The position numbers and the translations under genes are program-made. DNA of 64,000 bases from Pseudomonas putida (GTDB lineage: Bacteria > Pseudomonadota > Gammaproteobacteria > Pseudomonadales > Pseudomonadaceae), in the NCBI GenBank assembly GCA_041879295.1, contig CP047152.1, positions 1,927,501 through 1,991,500 of the forward strand, given 5' to 3'. The notes below the pieces were generated by a model. The model did not search any database. It saw only the letters and a program-made list of their open reading frames with translations, and was not told the DNA's origin. Of this stretch, positions 27,387 through 40,180 are shown piece after piece. The stretch's first letter is position 1. Each line of letters starts with the position of its first letter.

Positions 27387-27935
27387 TTATGGGAGCAAGC
27401 TCTTCACGTTGATCGGCTCGGCTTCGTTCTGTGCAGAGCCCTTCGGCTTGCCAGCGATTGCCATACCCGCAACACGGTAGAAGTTGTAGTCAGGGTTCTT
27501 GCCGGGGCCGGAGATCAGCAGATCTTCTTTCTCGTACACCAGGTCCTGACGCTTGAACTCGGCCATTTCGAAATCCGGAGTCAGCTGGATCGCGGTGGTC
27601 GGGCACGCTTCTTCACACAGGCCGCAGAAAATGCAACGCGAGAAGTTGATGCGGAAGAACTCCGGGTACCAGCGGCCGTCCTCTGTCTCGGCCTTCTGCA
27701 GCGAAATGCAGCCGACCGGGCAGGCCACCGCGCAGAGGTTGCACGCTACGCAGCGCTCCTCGCCATCGGGGTCGCGGGTGAGGACGATGCGGCCGCGGTA
27801 ACGCGGCGGCAGGTACACGGGTTCTTCGGGGTACTGCAGGGTGTCGCGCTTACGAAACCCGTGGGAGAACACCATTGCCAGGCTGCGCAGCTGGGTGCCG
27901 GTGCCCTTAACGATGTCGCCGATATACTTGAACAT
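27387..27935 (-). CDS. nuoI: NADH-quinone oxidoreductase subunit I
   Basis: This 182-residue peripheral-arm subunit carries two 4Fe-4S clusters (N6a and N6b). Ligands are C62, C65, C68, C72 ([15 protein letters not shown]) and C101, C104, C107, C111 ([12 protein letters not shown]). It passes electrons from NuoG toward cluster N2 in NuoB. It starts 12 bp after nuoH. Confidence 0.98.
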   Translation of the reverse strand: MFKYIGDIVKGTGTQLRSLAMVFSHGFRKRDTLQYPEEPVYLPPRYRGRIVLTRDPDGEERCVACNLCAVACPVGCISLQKAETEDGRWYPEFFRINFSRCIFCGLCEEACPTTAIQLTPDFEMAEFKRQDLVYEKEDLLISGPGKNPDYNFYRVAGMAIAGKPKGSAQNEAEPINVKSLLP

Positions 27936-27946
27936 GGGTCAAATCC

Positions 27947-28954
27947 TCACTGGGCCGCGACGGCTGGCGTGTTGTAGAGCACGATCGCAGCGGTCACCAG
28001 CAAATTGATCAGGGTCAGCGGCAGGCAGAACTTCCAGCTGAAGTCCATCACCTGGTCATAGCGTGGGCGCGGGATCGAGGCGCGCAGCAGGATGAACAGC
28101 ATGATGAAGAACGCGGTCTTCAGGGCGAACCACAGGAACGACAGTTGCGGCAGGATGCCGAACGGGCCGTGCCAGCCACCGAAGAACAGGGTTACCAGCA
28201 GCGCCGAGATGAGGATGATGCCGATGTACTCACCGACGAAGAACATGCCCCACTTCATGCCGGCATACTCGATGTGGTAGCCGTCGGCCAGTTCCTGTTC
28301 TGCTTCCGGCTGGTCGAACGGGTGACGGTGAGTCACGGCGACGCCAGCGATGAAGAAGGTGCAGAAGCCGAAGAACTGCGGAATGATGAACCACAGGTTC
28401 TGCGCCTGATACTCAACGATGTCGCGCATGTTGAACGAGCCCACCTGCACCACCACGCCCATCAGCGCCAGGCCCAGGAACACTTCGTACGACACGGTCT
28501 GTGCCGAAGCACGCAAGCTGCCCAGCAAGGCGTACTTGTTGTTCGACGACCAGCCGGCGAACAGCACCGCGTAGACCGACAGGCCGGCCATGGCGAAGAA
28601 GAACAGCAGGCCGATGTTCAGGTCGGCAACGCCCCAGGTCGGGGTGATCGGGATGACCACGAAGGCGATCAGCAGGGCGCTCATGGCCACTACCGGTGCC
28701 AGGGTGAAGATCACGCGGTCGACGAAGGGCGGGTTCCAGTCTTCCTTGAAGAACATCTTCAGCATGTCGGCAGCGATCTGGAACATGCCGAACGGGCCAA
28801 CGCGGTTCGGACCGTAACGGTCCTGCCACCAGCCCAGCAGGCGCCGCTCGACGAAGCTGAGCAGCGCGCCGCAGACCACCACCGCCAGCAGGACCACGAT
28901 GGCCCGCAGCACGGTGAGGATCACATCGATCACTTCGGGGGTGAACCAGCTCAT
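27947..28954 (-). CDS. nuoH: NADH-quinone oxidoreductase subunit H
   Basis: This 335-residue membrane subunit helps form the quinone-binding chamber. It has the hallmark loops [19 protein letters not shown] and [20 protein letters not shown] plus a C-terminal [16 protein letters not shown]. The start overlaps the nuoG stop by four bases (28951-28954). Confidence 0.98.
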   Translation of the reverse strand: MSWFTPEVIDVILTVLRAIVVLLAVVVCGALLSFVERRLLGWWQDRYGPNRVGPFGMFQIAADMLKMFFKEDWNPPFVDRVIFTLAPVVAMSALLIAFVVIPITPTWGVADLNIGLLFFFAMAGLSVYAVLFAGWSSNNKYALLGSLRASAQTVSYEVFLGLALMGVVVQVGSFNMRDIVEYQAQNLWFIIPQFFGFCTFFIAGVAVTHRHPFDQPEAEQELADGYHIEYAGMKWGMFFVGEYIGIILISALLVTLFFGGWHGPFGILPQLSFLWFALKTAFFIMLFILLRASIPRPRYDQVMDFSWKFCLPLTLINLLVTAAIVLYNTPAVAAQ

Positions 28955-31665
28955 TGTGCTGCCTCCTGCAGACCTTCGACGGATGCACCGAAGATGGCAG
29001 GCGGAATGCCAGCCAGGCCTTTCGGCAACGCGACCAGGCCTGCGCCCAGCTCTTCATTGATACGCAGCGGCAGGCGCAGGGCCACACCGGCGACGTTCAG
29101 GCTCAGCAGGGCACCCTCGTTGACGCCCAGGCGGTCGGCTTCGGACTTGGCCAGGGCCACGTAGGCAGCCGGGATGCGTTCTTGAACCGGAGCGGCGCGC
29201 GAGGAGCTTTCTTCGCTGCCGAACAGGTGGAAGAACGGCACGGCAGTCCAGGTGCCACGGGCCGGGTTGAAGGCACCCGGAATAGCGTTGAACCAGTTCA
29301 GGCGGTCGCCTTGCGATTCGATCAGGCGCACGCCCGGGTCACCGGCACGCAGGTGGCCACCGACCTCGTCCTGGAACTTGTTCCAGGCTTGCGGCGAGTT
29401 CCAGCCCGGCGACCAGGCGAACGGCACCTGCTGGCGCGGTTCGGCCGAACCCGAGTAGCCTTCCATGGAGAAGGCGAACGCGGTGTCCTTGTCTTGCGGG
29501 GTGCGTGGCTCGTGCACGCTGATGTTGGCGCGCATCGCGGTGCGGCCGGAGTAGCGCAGCGGCTCACGGGCCAGCTTCATGCCCTTGATGCGGAACGCAG
29601 CGCTTGGCGCGGCGTTGACGATGCCGGCCAGTTGCGGAGCGGCTTCGGCGCAGGCGCTGGTGACGTGGTCCAGCTGGGTCCAGTCGACCGGCTTGTTCAG
29701 CAGGGTGGCACGCAGGGCGTGCATCCAGCGCCAGCCTTCGTGGATCTGGATGCTGCTGTCCAGGTACTGCGGGTCGAACACCTGGAAGAAGCGCTGGGCA
29801 CGGCCTTCCTGGCTGACCAGGGTACCGTCACCCTCGGCGAACGAGGCGGCCGGCAGCACCAGGTGGGCGCGGTCGACGGTGGCAGTTTTGGAGTGGTCGG
29901 CAACGATCACCACCTTGGCCGCAGCCAGGGCTGCATCGACCTTGGCGGCCGGTACGCGGGCGTACAGGTCGTTTTCCAGCACCACGATGGCATCGGCCTT
30001 GCCGCTGATGACCGCGTCCAGCGCGGCATCGACCGACTCGCCACCGAGCATGGCCAGGCCAAGGCTGTTGGCCTCAGGTACCACCAGGCTCAGCGAGCCG
30101 TTTTTCTCGCGCAGCTTCAGGGCCTTGGCGATGTTAGCGGCGGCTTCGATCAGAGCTGGGTCGGCCAGCGACGTACCGGCAACGACCAGTGGGCGCTTGG
30201 CGGCGACCAGGGCGTCGGCGATGCGCTGGGCCAGGGCCTTGGCTTCGTCGTCCAGGCCGGCGACGGCAGGGGCGCTCGGGTCGATGGCGTGGGCCACGGC
30301 GAAACCGATGCGGGCCAGGTCGGCCGGCGCAGCGTGGACGCATTCTTCGGCGACGTCGTCCAGCTTGGTTTCAGCCAGGGACGCGATGAACAGTGGGTAC
30401 AGCGCGTGCTGGCCAATGTTCTTCACAGCAGCGTCGAGCCAAGGCTGCACTTTCATCGCTTCGGCCATGGCCTCGGCCTTGCCTTTGGTGGCCTGGCGTA
30501 CGGCCAGGGCAACGCGGGCAGCGGTCTGGGTCAGGTCTTCACCGAGCACGAACACGGCGTCGTGGTCTTCGATGTCGCGCAGGGTCGGTACTGGCAGCGG
30601 ACTGTTGTTCAGCACGTTCAGTGCCAGGCGTACGCGGGCCAGTTCGCCAGCTTCCATGCCCGAGTAGAAGTACTCGGCGCCGACCAGCTCACGCAGGCCG
30701 TAGTTGCTTTCGAGGCTGGCGCGTGGCGAGCCGATACCGACGATGGTACGGCCGCGCAGCAGGTCGGCGGCCTTGTCCAGGGCGGCGTCCAGGCCCAGCT
30801 TGGTGCCGTCGGCCAGTTGTGGCTGGCGCGGGCGGTCCTTGCGGTTGACGTAGCCGTAGCCGAAGCGGCCGCGGTCGCACAGGAAGTACTGGTTGACCGA
30901 ACCGTTGAAGCGGTTTTCGATACGGCGCAGTTCGCCGTAGCGCTCACCCGGGCTGATGTTGCAGCCACTGGAGCAGCCATGGCAGATGCTTGGGGCGAAC
31001 TGCATGTCCCACTTGCGGTTGTAGCGCTCGGAGTGGGTCTTGTCGGTGAATACGCCGGTCGGGCAGACCTCGGTCAGGTTGCCGGAGAACTCGCTTTCCA
31101 GCACGCCGTCTTCGACGCGGCCGAAGTACACGTTGTCGTGGGCGCCGTAGACGCCCAGGTCGGTACCACCGGCGTAGTCCTTGTAGTAGCGCACGCAGCG
31201 GTAGCAGGCGATGCAGCGGTTCATCTCATGGGCGATGAACGGGCCGAGGTCCTGGTTCTGGTGGGTACGCTTGGTGAAACGGTAGCGGCGCTCGTTGTGG
31301 CCGGTCATTACCGTCATGTCCTGCAGGTGGCAGTGACCGCCTTCCTCGCACACCGGGCAGTCGTGCGGGTGGTTGGTCATCAGCCATTCGACGACGCTGG
31401 CGCGGAACGCCTTCGACTCTTCATCGTCGATGGAGATCCAGGTGCCGTCGGAAGCAGGGGTCATGCAGGACATGACGATACGACCACGGGTGTCGTTCTC
31501 GTCGGTGTACTGCTTGACTGCGCACTGCCGGCAGGCACCAACGCTACCAAGCGCCGGGTGCCAGCAGAAATAAGGGATGTCGAGGCCGAGTGACAGACAT
31601 GCCTGTAACAGGTTGTCTGCACCGTTGACTTCGAGCGCTTTGCCGTCTACGTGGATAGTGGCCAT
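28951..31665 (-). CDS. nuoG: NADH-quinone oxidoreductase subunit G
   Basis: This 904-residue protein is the largest peripheral subunit. It has an N-terminal 2Fe-2S ferredoxin-like domain ([15 protein letters not shown]), a His/Cys cluster segment ([19 protein letters not shown]), two Cys-rich cluster motifs ([11 protein letters not shown] and the CHGCSSGCN segment that binds the gammaproteobacterial N7-type cluster), and a molybdopterin-oxidoreductase-like C-terminal body. A 132-bp gap to nuoF holds a GCCCGCGTGAGCGGGC hairpin at about 31685-31700. Confidence 0.97.
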   Translation of the reverse strand: MATIHVDGKALEVNGADNLLQACLSLGLDIPYFCWHPALGSVGACRQCAVKQYTDENDTRGRIVMSCMTPASDGTWISIDDEESKAFRASVVEWLMTNHPHDCPVCEEGGHCHLQDMTVMTGHNERRYRFTKRTHQNQDLGPFIAHEMNRCIACYRCVRYYKDYAGGTDLGVYGAHDNVYFGRVEDGVLESEFSGNLTEVCPTGVFTDKTHSERYNRKWDMQFAPSICHGCSSGCNISPGERYGELRRIENRFNGSVNQYFLCDRGRFGYGYVNRKDRPRQPQLADGTKLGLDAALDKAADLLRGRTIVGIGSPRASLESNYGLRELVGAEYFYSGMEAGELARVRLALNVLNNSPLPVPTLRDIEDHDAVFVLGEDLTQTAARVALAVRQATKGKAEAMAEAMKVQPWLDAAVKNIGQHALYPLFIASLAETKLDDVAEECVHAAPADLARIGFAVAHAIDPSAPAVAGLDDEAKALAQRIADALVAAKRPLVVAGTSLADPALIEAAANIAKALKLREKNGSLSLVVPEANSLGLAMLGGESVDAALDAVISGKADAIVVLENDLYARVPAAKVDAALAAAKVVIVADHSKTATVDRAHLVLPAASFAEGDGTLVSQEGRAQRFFQVFDPQYLDSSIQIHEGWRWMHALRATLLNKPVDWTQLDHVTSACAEAAPQLAGIVNAAPSAAFRIKGMKLAREPLRYSGRTAMRANISVHEPRTPQDKDTAFAFSMEGYSGSAEPRQQVPFAWSPGWNSPQAWNKFQDEVGGHLRAGDPGVRLIESQGDRLNWFNAIPGAFNPARGTWTAVPFFHLFGSEESSSRAAPVQERIPAAYVALAKSEADRLGVNEGALLSLNVAGVALRLPLRINEELGAGLVALPKGLAGIPPAIFGASVEGLQEAAQ

Positions 31666-31797
31666 TGTTCAAAGTTCTTCGTTGGCCCGCGTGAGCGGGC
31701 GTGGCTAATGGAAATCGGTGAGCTTGCGACACGCCTCGATTGCTCGGGCCTGCCGGTAAGCTGGCGAGTGGCACGGACCACCCGCCTAATCATCTTG

Positions 31798-33159
31798 TTA
31801 TGCGCCGACCACGATCGGCTTCGCCAGGTCCGGGCGCAGGGTTGCAGCGCTTTCTGGCGCCACACCGGCCTCGAACTCCGAGCGGAAGTATTTGATGGCA
31901 CTGCCCAGCGGCTCGACGGCACCCGGTGCGTGAGCACAGAAGGTACGGCCTGGGCCGAGGAAGTTGACCAGCCCCAGCAGCGTCTCGATGTCTTCGGCGC
32001 GGCCCTGGCCTTTTTCCAGTGCGCGCAGCATCTTCACGCTCCACGGCAGGCCGTCACGGCATGGGGTACACCAGCCGCACGATTCGCGGGCGAAGAACTC
32101 TTCCATGTTGCGCAGCAGCGACACCATGTTGATGCTGTCGTCGACCGCCATGGCCAGGCCAGTACCCATACGGGTGCCGACCTTGGCGATGCCACCGGCG
32201 TACATTTGCGCGTCGAGGTGCTCGGGCAGCAGGAAGCCGGTACCGGCGCCGCCTGGCTGCCAGCACTTGAGCTTGAAGCCATCGCGCATTCCACCGGCGT
32301 AGTCTTCGAACAGTTCGCGCGCGGTAACGCCGAATGGCAGCTCCCACAGGCCTGGGTTCTTCACCTTGCCGGAGAAGCCCATCAGCTTGGTGCCATGGTC
32401 TTCGCTGCCTTCGCGGGCCAGCGACTTGTACCAGTCGTTGCCGTTGGCGACGATGGCCGGGACGTTGCACAGGGTTTCGACGTTGTTCACGCAGGTCGGC
32501 TTGCCCCACACGCCAACGGCGGCAGGGAAGGGCGGCTTGGAGCGCGGGTTGGCGCGGCGGCCTTCCAGCGAGTTGATCAGCGCGGTTTCTTCACCGCAGA
32601 TGTAGCGGCCGGCACCGGTGTGCACGAACAGCTCGAAATCGAAACCGCTGCCCAGGATGTTCTTGCCCAGCAGGCCGGCGGCCTTGGCTTCATCGATGGC
32701 GCGGTTGAGGTTTTTCGCTGCGGTGGTGTATTCGCCACGCAGGAAGATGTAGCCACGATAGGCCTTCAGTGCGCGGGCGCTGATCAGCATGCCCTCGACC
32801 AGCAGATGGGGCTGTTGCTCCATCAGCATGCGGTCCTTCCAGGTGTTCGGCTCCATTTCGTCCGCGTTGCACAGCAGGTAGCGGATGTTCATGGATTCGT
32901 CTTTGGGCATCAGGCCCCACTTCACACCAGTGGGGAAGCCTGCACCGCCACGGCCCTTGAGGCCGGAGTCCTTGACGCTTTGCACGATATCGTCGGCGGA
33001 CATCTGCGCCAGCGCCTTGCGGGCTGCAGCGTAGCCGTTCTTCGATTCGTACTCGGCCAGCCAGACCGGCTCGCCGTCGTCACGCAGGCGCCAGGTCAGC
33101 GGGTGGGTTTCGGCCGAGCGCGCGATGCGGTTGGCCGGGCCGAAGGAAGTAATGGTCAT
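31798..33159 (-). CDS. nuoF: NADH-quinone oxidoreductase subunit F
   Basis: This 453-residue flavoprotein accepts electrons from NADH. It shows the FMN/NADH glycine-rich motif [17 protein letters not shown], the [13 protein letters not shown] flavin-binding segment, and the N3 cluster ligands in [12 protein letters not shown]. The ATG overlaps the nuoE stop by four bases. Confidence 0.98.
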   Translation of the reverse strand: MTITSFGPANRIARSAETHPLTWRLRDDGEPVWLAEYESKNGYAAARKALAQMSADDIVQSVKDSGLKGRGGAGFPTGVKWGLMPKDESMNIRYLLCNADEMEPNTWKDRMLMEQQPHLLVEGMLISARALKAYRGYIFLRGEYTTAAKNLNRAIDEAKAAGLLGKNILGSGFDFELFVHTGAGRYICGEETALINSLEGRRANPRSKPPFPAAVGVWGKPTCVNNVETLCNVPAIVANGNDWYKSLAREGSEDHGTKLMGFSGKVKNPGLWELPFGVTARELFEDYAGGMRDGFKLKCWQPGGAGTGFLLPEHLDAQMYAGGIAKVGTRMGTGLAMAVDDSINMVSLLRNMEEFFARESCGWCTPCRDGLPWSVKMLRALEKGQGRAEDIETLLGLVNFLGPGRTFCAHAPGAVEPLGSAIKYFRSEFEAGVAPESAATLRPDLAKPIVVGA

Positions 33160-33653
33160 ACGTAACCCTCCAGCAGTTTGGAAACGCCAGCCGGCTGCAC
33201 ATCGCCAAAGGTGTCATCGTCGATCATCAGGGCCGGTGCCTTGTCGCAGTTGCCCAGGCAGCACACGGGCAGCAGGGTGAAGCGACCGTCGGCGGTGGTC
33301 TGGCCGAGGCCGATGCCCAGCTCGCTCTGGATCTGGCTGACCACCGACTCATGGCCGCCGATGTAGCAGACCATGCTGTCGCACACGCGGATGATGTGGC
33401 GGCCGACCGGCTGGCGGAAAATCTGGCTGTAGAAGGTGGCGACACCCTCGACGTCGCTGGCCGGAATGCCCAGCACTTCGCCGATGGCGTGGATGGCGCC
33501 GTCCGGCACCCAGCCACGCTCCTTCTGGACGATCTTCAGGGCTTCGATGGACGCCGCGCGCGGGTCCTCGTAGTGATGCATTTCGTGCTCGATGGCCGAG
33601 CGCTCGGTTTCGCTCAGGGCGAAACGGTCTGTCTGGATAAGCGTGCTGTTCAT
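33156..33653 (-). CDS. nuoE: NADH-quinone oxidoreductase subunit E
   Basis: This 165-residue thioredoxin-like 2Fe-2S protein carries cluster N1a ligands C91 and C96 ([12 protein letters not shown]) and C132 and C136 (CLGNCDKAP). It acts with NuoF in NADH oxidation. It begins 2 bp after nuoCD. Confidence 0.98.
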   Translation of the reverse strand: MNSTLIQTDRFALSETERSAIEHEMHHYEDPRAASIEALKIVQKERGWVPDGAIHAIGEVLGIPASDVEGVATFYSQIFRQPVGRHIIRVCDSMVCYIGGHESVVSQIQSELGIGLGQTTADGRFTLLPVCCLGNCDKAPALMIDDDTFGDVQPAGVSKLLEGYV

Positions 33654-33655
33654 GC

Positions 33656-35455
<1,800 letters not shown>

Positions 35456-35516
35456 TCAACGTTAAGAATGAAGCCAGGCCGCCGGCTCCTTCGGGAGCGG
35501 GCGGCAGGTCGCTGGA

Positions 35517-36194
35517 TCAGACTTCGTCGGGGCTGCGCAGGTTGGTTACTGCAATGCGCTGCTCACGACGCAGGTCTTTCTGGGCTGGCATCTCGGCACG
35601 GTAAATACCTTGATCACCAACAACCCAGGAAAGCGGGCGTCGTTCTTGGCCGATCGACTCCTGCAGCAGCATCAAGCCTTGCAGGAAAGCCTCAGGGCGT
35701 GGCGGGCAGCCAGGCACATAGACGTCCACGGGGAGGAACTTGTCGACCCCCTGAACGACCGAGTAGATGTCGTACATACCACCGGAGTTGGCGCACGAAC
35801 CCATGGAAATGACCCACTTCGGCTCGAGCATCTGCTCGTACAGGCGCTGGATGATCGGCGCCATCTTCACGAAGCAGGTACCGGCAATGACCATGAAGTC
35901 GGCCTGCCGCGGCGAGGCCCGGATGACTTCGGCGCCGAAGCGGGCGATGTCGTGGGGTGCCGTGAAGGCCGTGGTCATTTCCACGTAGCAGCAGGACAGG
36001 CCGAAGTTGTACGGCCAGAGGGAGTTTTTGCGACCCCAATTGACCGCACCACGCAGCACATCTTCAAGTTTACCCATGAAGATGTTCTTGTGGACCTGGT
36101 CTTCTAGCAGTTGATCGGTGACGGTTTCCCGTTCACCGACCGGGTACTGCTCGTTGGGCGCATCCGGATCGATTCTGGTGAGATTGTATTGCAT
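35517..36194 (-). CDS. nuoB: NADH-quinone oxidoreductase subunit B
   Basis: This 225-residue subunit holds the terminal cluster N2. Ligands are the tandem C68-C69 ([10 protein letters not shown]), C134 ([11 protein letters not shown]) and C163 (PGCPPRPE). The 79-bp gap to nuoCD holds a GC-rich hairpin (CCGCCGGCTCCTTCGGGAGC-like) with no gene. Confidence 0.98.
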   Translation of the reverse strand: MQYNLTRIDPDAPNEQYPVGERETVTDQLLEDQVHKNIFMGKLEDVLRGAVNWGRKNSLWPYNFGLSCCYVEMTTAFTAPHDIARFGAEVIRASPRQADFMVIAGTCFVKMAPIIQRLYEQMLEPKWVISMGSCANSGGMYDIYSVVQGVDKFLPVDVYVPGCPPRPEAFLQGLMLLQESIGQERRPLSWVVGDQGIYRAEMPAQKDLRREQRIAVTNLRSPDEV

Positions 36195-36203
36195 GCCAAA
36201 GCC

Positions 36204-36617
36204 TCATTGTTTCAGCTTCGCTTGCCGCTTGCGGCGACCTTCGGGAGCCCAATCAAGTGCCCCGACGCGCCATAGGTAGACAAGACCTGCCAACAGAATT
36301 GCTATGAAAACGAGTGCTTCGACGAATCCGGTCCAGCCGCTTTCGCGGACGGACACAGACCATGCAAAGAGAAAGAGGGCTTCGATATCGAAGATCACGA
36401 ACAGCATCGCGACCAGATAGAATTTGGCGGACAGGCGCAGGCGGGCGCTGCCGACGGGCAGCATGCCGGATTCGAAGGGTTCGTTCTTGGCGCGGCCCCA
36501 GGCCTTGCTACCGAGCAGGCTGGACAGGCCGAGCATGAAGGCGCACAGGCCGACGACACCCAGGAGGAAGATGGCAAAGCCCCAGTTGTGGGCGATGAGT
36601 CCTGTCGAATCGGACAT
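36204..36617 (-). CDS. nuoA: NADH-quinone oxidoreductase subunit A, first gene of the nuo operon
   Basis: This 137-residue membrane protein has three helices and the segments [12 protein letters not shown] and [21 protein letters not shown], which carry the conserved acidic residues of NuoA. I start it at the ATG at 36617 ([11 protein letters not shown]), preceded by AAGGAT; reading further upstream gives an unlikely leader. It opens the 13-gene operon nuoA-N, minus strand. The AT-rich upstream region to 37000 is where the promoter must lie. Confidence 0.97.
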   Translation of the reverse strand: MSDSTGLIAHNWGFAIFLLGVVGLCAFMLGLSSLLGSKAWGRAKNEPFESGMLPVGSARLRLSAKFYLVAMLFVIFDIEALFLFAWSVSVRESGWTGFVEALVFIAILLAGLVYLWRVGALDWAPEGRRKRQAKLKQ

Positions 36618-36889
36618 GCTAGAGATCCTTATACAGAGACCCAGCTCTGCAGTCTGAAATAAGTGTAGAGCGGCGACTTGGCGTCGCACATGCAGTGACC
36701 AAATGTCGCAGCCGAATCAATCCCGCTGATTTTATGGGTAAACCTGGTGCAAGTAAAATTTCTGTCGCAAATTTATTCGTAGGATTAAGTACAAAAATCG
36801 TTCGTAACTGGCTGAGAGCCTTGAGATTCGGGCATTACGTGCGGTTTTGTTAATTATGTTTCTTGCGGCGGGTAACGAATTGCACGGCC

Positions 36890-36908
36890 AGTAATGATAA
36901 TTAATATC
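36890..36908. promoter_or_regulatory. Fur-box-like palindrome upstream of the nuo operon
   Basis: AGTAATGATAATTAATATC matches the 19-bp Fur consensus at 15 positions and contains the perfect inverted repeat AATGATA-N5-TATCATT (36892-36910 region). It lies about 270 bp upstream of nuoA and just downstream of the YhhN-family gene, in an AT-rich stretch with no gene (36618-37000). Either the nuo promoter or an unannotated small RNA could be the target. I see no matching terminator to define an sRNA. Confidence 0.55.
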
Positions 36909-37000
36909 ATTTGAGCTGCTGCCTTCGAATTTGGCTGTTCTGCGCCTTGTAAAGTTCATCTGGCGATTCCCCCTACTTGCAATTGCAAAAAACCCTTGTT

Positions 37001-37663
37001 CTAGCAGCTTTCGCTACTGCGCGCACCGCTCTGGGTCAATACTTTATCGGTTGAGCGATGACCGACTGATGAAGCGATGGCCCATTGGCCGAGCCAGTAG
37101 GCGAGGATGATCAGGTACGGTGCGGCGGCGAACGGGCTGACGAAGCGGTCGATACCGATCAGGCTGTCGGAGAATACGAACAGGCCGGCACCCAGCGCGG
37201 CCGGGCCGCTGCAGGCCAGGGCGCGCCAGAGCATCGCACTGATGGCCAAGATGTACAGCGTGACCGGGATCAGCAGCGGGCCGAGGCCATGGCTGGTCAG
37301 CACGCCTAGCAGTGTGATGCCAGCGATGGCGCTGAATGCCAGCGCAGGCAAGGCAGGGCGCAGGGTAATGCCGCAATAGGCGCGCAGGTAGGCCAGGTGG
37401 GCGCAGAGGAAGGCGACCAGGCCAAACACGAACAGGTCCGCAGGGATGGCCAGCAGGATGTCGCCGAGTACCGAGAAGCCCAGGCCGATCGAGATCCACT
37501 TGCGATAAGGCGAGACCGGGGTGTTGTGCAGCCAGGCAATCAAGGCCAGCACCGGGATGGGTTTGGCCATGAGGGCGAGCAGGGTGTTGTCGCTGGCCAG
37601 TGCATATATATAGAGGGTAGCGGCGGCCAGGGCGAAAATCATCAGGTGGCTTGGGCGAGGCAT
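37001..37663 (-). CDS. YhhN-family integral membrane protein
   Basis: This 220-residue protein has about eight hydrophobic helices. The segments FSVLGDILLAIP and LGAGLFVFSDSLIGIDRF contain the paired aspartates conserved in the YhhN/TMEM86 family, whose animal members hydrolyse lysoplasmalogens. Bacterial members are largely uncharacterised. I start it at 37663, after the AAGGA site; upstream sequence enters a repeat. It is a single gene, downstream of nothing on its strand and convergent with none, with the Fur-like box 92 bp past its stop. Confidence 0.82.
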   Translation of the reverse strand: MPRPSHLMIFALAAATLYIYALASDNTLLALMAKPIPVLALIAWLHNTPVSPYRKWISIGLGFSVLGDILLAIPADLFVFGLVAFLCAHLAYLRAYCGITLRPALPALAFSAIAGITLLGVLTSHGLGPLLIPVTLYILAISAMLWRALACSGPAALGAGLFVFSDSLIGIDRFVSPFAAAPYLIILAYWLGQWAIASSVGHRSTDKVLTQSGARSSESC

Positions 37664-37780
37664 GGGCGGTCCTTGCTGCTGGGCTGCCCCAAGCATAGAC
37701 CTGATCTGGGGTTTTGCCGGTGATGCCTTGGGTTGTGTTAGGGCTGCTGTGGGCTTGGCGAAAGGAATGCAGAGGCTGTG

Positions 37781-38005
37781 AGATCGAGCGCCGCCCGCGC
37801 GGCGCATCGCGAGCTGCGCTCGCTCCTACGTTTGTTTCGGGCCAGTCACGCCTGTTGCAGGCGCGCGCGACCGCCTTGTTTGTACGACGTGATAATGCGC
37901 CATGCGCCAAGGCGTTCGCGCGCAAATGGCACAGGAATAATTGGCCCGAAACAAACGTAGGAGCGAGCGCAGCTCGCGATGCGCCGCGCGGGCGGCGCTC
38001 GATCT
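37781..38005. repeat. Long inverted-repeat element, copy 3
   Basis: Arms at 37781-37843 and 37943-38005 are exact mirror copies over about 63 bp and share the arm sequence of the elements at 1278 and 13615. The single core (37844-37942, 99 bp) runs AGTCACGCCTGTTGCAGGCG to GGAATAATT in the same direction as in copy 2. It lies between the YhhN-family gene and the aceA terminator. From 38006 to 38195 I see no gene or named site. Confidence 0.88.
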
Positions 38006-38195
38006 GCGCATCACCCCAAAATTCAAACCGATCATTGCGCCGCCCTGACGTAATCGCGCTTAAATCACCTGTCTTGCCTCGATGCATGAGCCGGAGGCGC
38101 TACGGACATGGCTTGATTCGGCATTGATTCCGGTGCGGATACTCGCTGAACCTCGGCCTTTGCACCAAGGCTTGAGCGATGCATCGCCTGGGTGG

Positions 38196-38224
38196 GCCTC
38201 TTCGCGGGTAAACCCGCTCCTACA
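38196..38224. repeat. Single REP, TTCGCGGGTAAACCCGC type
   Basis: GCCTCTTCGCGGGTAAACCC followed by GCTCCTACA matches the half of the REP doublets seen elsewhere. A partial GTTGCTCCTACAGG about 40 bp further may be a decayed second arm. Confidence 0.8.
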
Positions 38225-38310
38225 AGCGACTGCGCAAGCTATTCAAAACCTGAGCAAGGCAGTTGCTCCTACAGGTTCTGTGCATTTTCGGTCGGGCCGG
38301 TGCAGACGAA

Positions 38311-38348
38311 AACAAAGGCCCAGGGCTTCACAGCCCCGGGCCTTTGTT
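38311..38348 (-). terminator. Rho-independent terminator of aceA
   Basis: AACAAAGGCCCAGGGCTTCA and its mirror CCCCGGGCCTTTGTT form a strong stem 17 bp after the aceA stop codon, ending in a T-run (TTTGTTTTCG) on the minus strand. Confidence 0.9.
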
Positions 38349-38364
38349 CAACCGCAAGCCACTA

Positions 38365-39690
38365 TCAGTGGAACTGCTCTTCCTCGGTCGAACCGGTCAG
38401 TGCAGTCACCGACGAAGCGCCACCCTGGATCACGGTGGTCATGTCGTCAAAGTAGCCGGTGCCCACTTCCTGCTGGTGCGCCACGAAGGTGTAGCCCTTG
38501 CTGGCGTCAGCGAATTCCTGCTCCTGCAGCTTCACGTAGGCGGTCATGTCGTTGCGGGCGTAGTCGTGCGCCAGGTTGAACATGCCGTGCCACATGTTGT
38601 GGATGCCGGCCAGGGTGATGAACTGATGCTTGTAGCCCATGGCCGACAGTTCGCGCTGGAACTTGGCGATGGTGGCGTCGTCCAGGTTTTTCTTCCAGTT
38701 GAAGGAAGGCGAGCAGTTGTAGGACAGGATCTGGTCCGGGTACTCCTTCTTGATCGCCTCGGCGAAGCGGCGGGCTTCGTCCAGGTCCGGCTTGGCGGTT
38801 TCACACCAGATCAGGTCGGCGTACGGGGCGTAGGCCAGGCCGCGGGCAATGGCCTGATCGAGGCCGGCGCGGACCTTGTAGAAGCCTTCACGGGTGCGCT
38901 CGCCAACCACGAACGGCTGGTCGTACGGGTCGCAGTCGCTGGTCAGCAGGTCGGCGGCGTTGGCATCGGTACGGGCCAGGATGATGGTCGGTACGCCCGA
39001 CACGTCAGCGGCCAGGCGAGCAGCCACCAGCTTCTGTACGGCTTCCTGGGTGGGTACCAGTACCTTGCCACCCATGTGGCCGCATTTTTTTACCGAGGCC
39101 AGCTGGTCTTCGAAGTGCACGCCGGCGGCGCCTGCTTCGATCATGTTCTTCATCAGCTCGTAGGCGTTCAGCACGCCACCGAAACCGGCTTCGGCGTCAG
39201 CCACGATTGGCGCGAAGTAGTCGATGTAGCCTTCGTCGCCCGGGTTCTTGCCGGCTTTCCACTGGATCTGGTCGGCGCGGCGGAACGCGTTGTTGATGCG
39301 CTTGACCACGGTCGGTACCGAGTCGACCGGGTACAGCGACTGGTCAGGGTACATCGATTCGGCCGAGTTGTTGTCGGCGGCAACCTGCCAGCCGGACAGG
39401 TAGATGGCCTGGATGCCGGCCTTGACCTGTTGTACAGCCTGGCCGCCAGTCAGGGCGCCCATGCAGTTGACGAAATCTTTGTCGGGGCGGAAGGACGGGT
39501 GAGCACCTTCGGTAACCAGCTTCCACAGTTTTTCTGCACCCTGACGGGCAAAGGTGTGCTCAGGTTGCACGGAGCCACGCAGGCGAACGACATCAGCGGC
39601 GGTGTAGGTACGGGTCACGCCTTTCCAGCGCGGGTTCTCGGCCCAGTCTTTCTCGAGGGCTGCAATTTGCTGTTCGCGTGTCAGTGCCAT
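38365..39690 (-). CDS. aceA: Isocitrate lyase
   Basis: This 441-residue enzyme cleaves isocitrate to glyoxylate and succinate in the glyoxylate shunt. It has the catalytic motif KKCGHMGGK with Cys203, the metal-binding segment around [18 protein letters not shown] and a C-terminal [11 protein letters not shown]. This is the short form typical of Enterobacteria and P. putida rather than the 530-residue form of P. aeruginosa. The start has a GAGG-type site. It is a single-gene transcript with a long leader and its own terminator. Confidence 0.97.
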   Translation of the reverse strand: MALTREQQIAALEKDWAENPRWKGVTRTYTAADVVRLRGSVQPEHTFARQGAEKLWKLVTEGAHPSFRPDKDFVNCMGALTGGQAVQQVKAGIQAIYLSGWQVAADNNSAESMYPDQSLYPVDSVPTVVKRINNAFRRADQIQWKAGKNPGDEGYIDYFAPIVADAEAGFGGVLNAYELMKNMIEAGAAGVHFEDQLASVKKCGHMGGKVLVPTQEAVQKLVAARLAADVSGVPTIILARTDANAADLLTSDCDPYDQPFVVGERTREGFYKVRAGLDQAIARGLAYAPYADLIWCETAKPDLDEARRFAEAIKKEYPDQILSYNCSPSFNWKKNLDDATIAKFQRELSAMGYKHQFITLAGIHNMWHGMFNLAHDYARNDMTAYVKLQEQEFADASKGYTFVAHQQEVGTGYFDDMTTVIQGGASSVTALTGSTEEEQFH

Positions 39691-40051
39691 GGAAATAAAC
39701 CTCGTCGCATCGATCTTGGGTTAATTGTGCTGATGCTCTGGGCAGATCAGGTGCCTGGCGGCTGTCCTGTTCGCAGGTTGCGGCGGCGAACGCGAAGGCT
39801 CGAAGGGGAAGGTTGGGCAGGCCAGGCGAAGGTGTGCTCCGGGCAGGTCGGCTCGTGGTTGCCTTGCTGCGGTGCTACGCGATTGCCAGTACTGCGGTGA
39901 TGCGCTTCCGTCCCTCGGGACAACTTCTTCGTTGCAGTCGCAATCCCGTCGAACCGCCTTGTGGGCCGTATAGACACGAGGCGCCTCCAAGGGTGGAAGG
40001 AGCGCGCCCCGAAGGCCCTTGCCAGGGCCCCTGATTAGCGGGAGCGAGGCC
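39691..40051 (-). other. Long 5' leader of aceA without a gene
   Basis: From the predicted promoter to the aceA start there are about 350 bases that code for nothing convincing. The stretch includes several possible stems, for example GGGCCCTGGCAAGGGCC and GGCGCGCTCC-type segments near 39990-40035. It could be a structured leader, but I recognise no known riboswitch. Confidence 0.4.
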
Positions 40052-40113
40052 ATCATGCCCTTGGGAAAAAGACCCTGTCAAATGTTTTGTAGTGCTTTTT
40101 TGTGGTTACTACA
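40052..40113 (-). promoter_or_regulatory. Predicted aceA promoter with upstream palindrome TGTAGT-N14-ACTACA
   Basis: On the minus strand TTGACA (40076-40081) is followed after 18 bp by CATGAT (40052-40057), a reasonable sigma-70 promoter. Just upstream, 40088-40113 reads TGTAGT-N14-ACTACA on either strand. Glyoxylate genes in Pseudomonas are known to be controlled by the RpiR-type regulator RccR; whether this is its site is a guess. Confidence 0.5.
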
Positions 40114-40180
40114 TCTTTGGTCTAATGCGACTTGGCAGTCAGTTTGAAGGCCTTTGGTCGAAGCCTTGAATTGCCTGAGA

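Noticed and set aside
28954..31593. 879-codon plus-strand frame opposite nuoG
   Set aside because: Same antisense effect; nuoG has conserved cluster motifs along its length.
36618..37000. PrrF-type iron-regulated small RNA next to the Fur-like site
   Set aside because: I do not see the conserved PrrF core or a terminator hairpin with a T-run; only the Fur-like site is supported.
38082..38579. 165-codon plus-strand frame before and into aceA
   Set aside because: It crosses a REP, the aceA terminator and the aceA 3' end; no ribosome site or domain.
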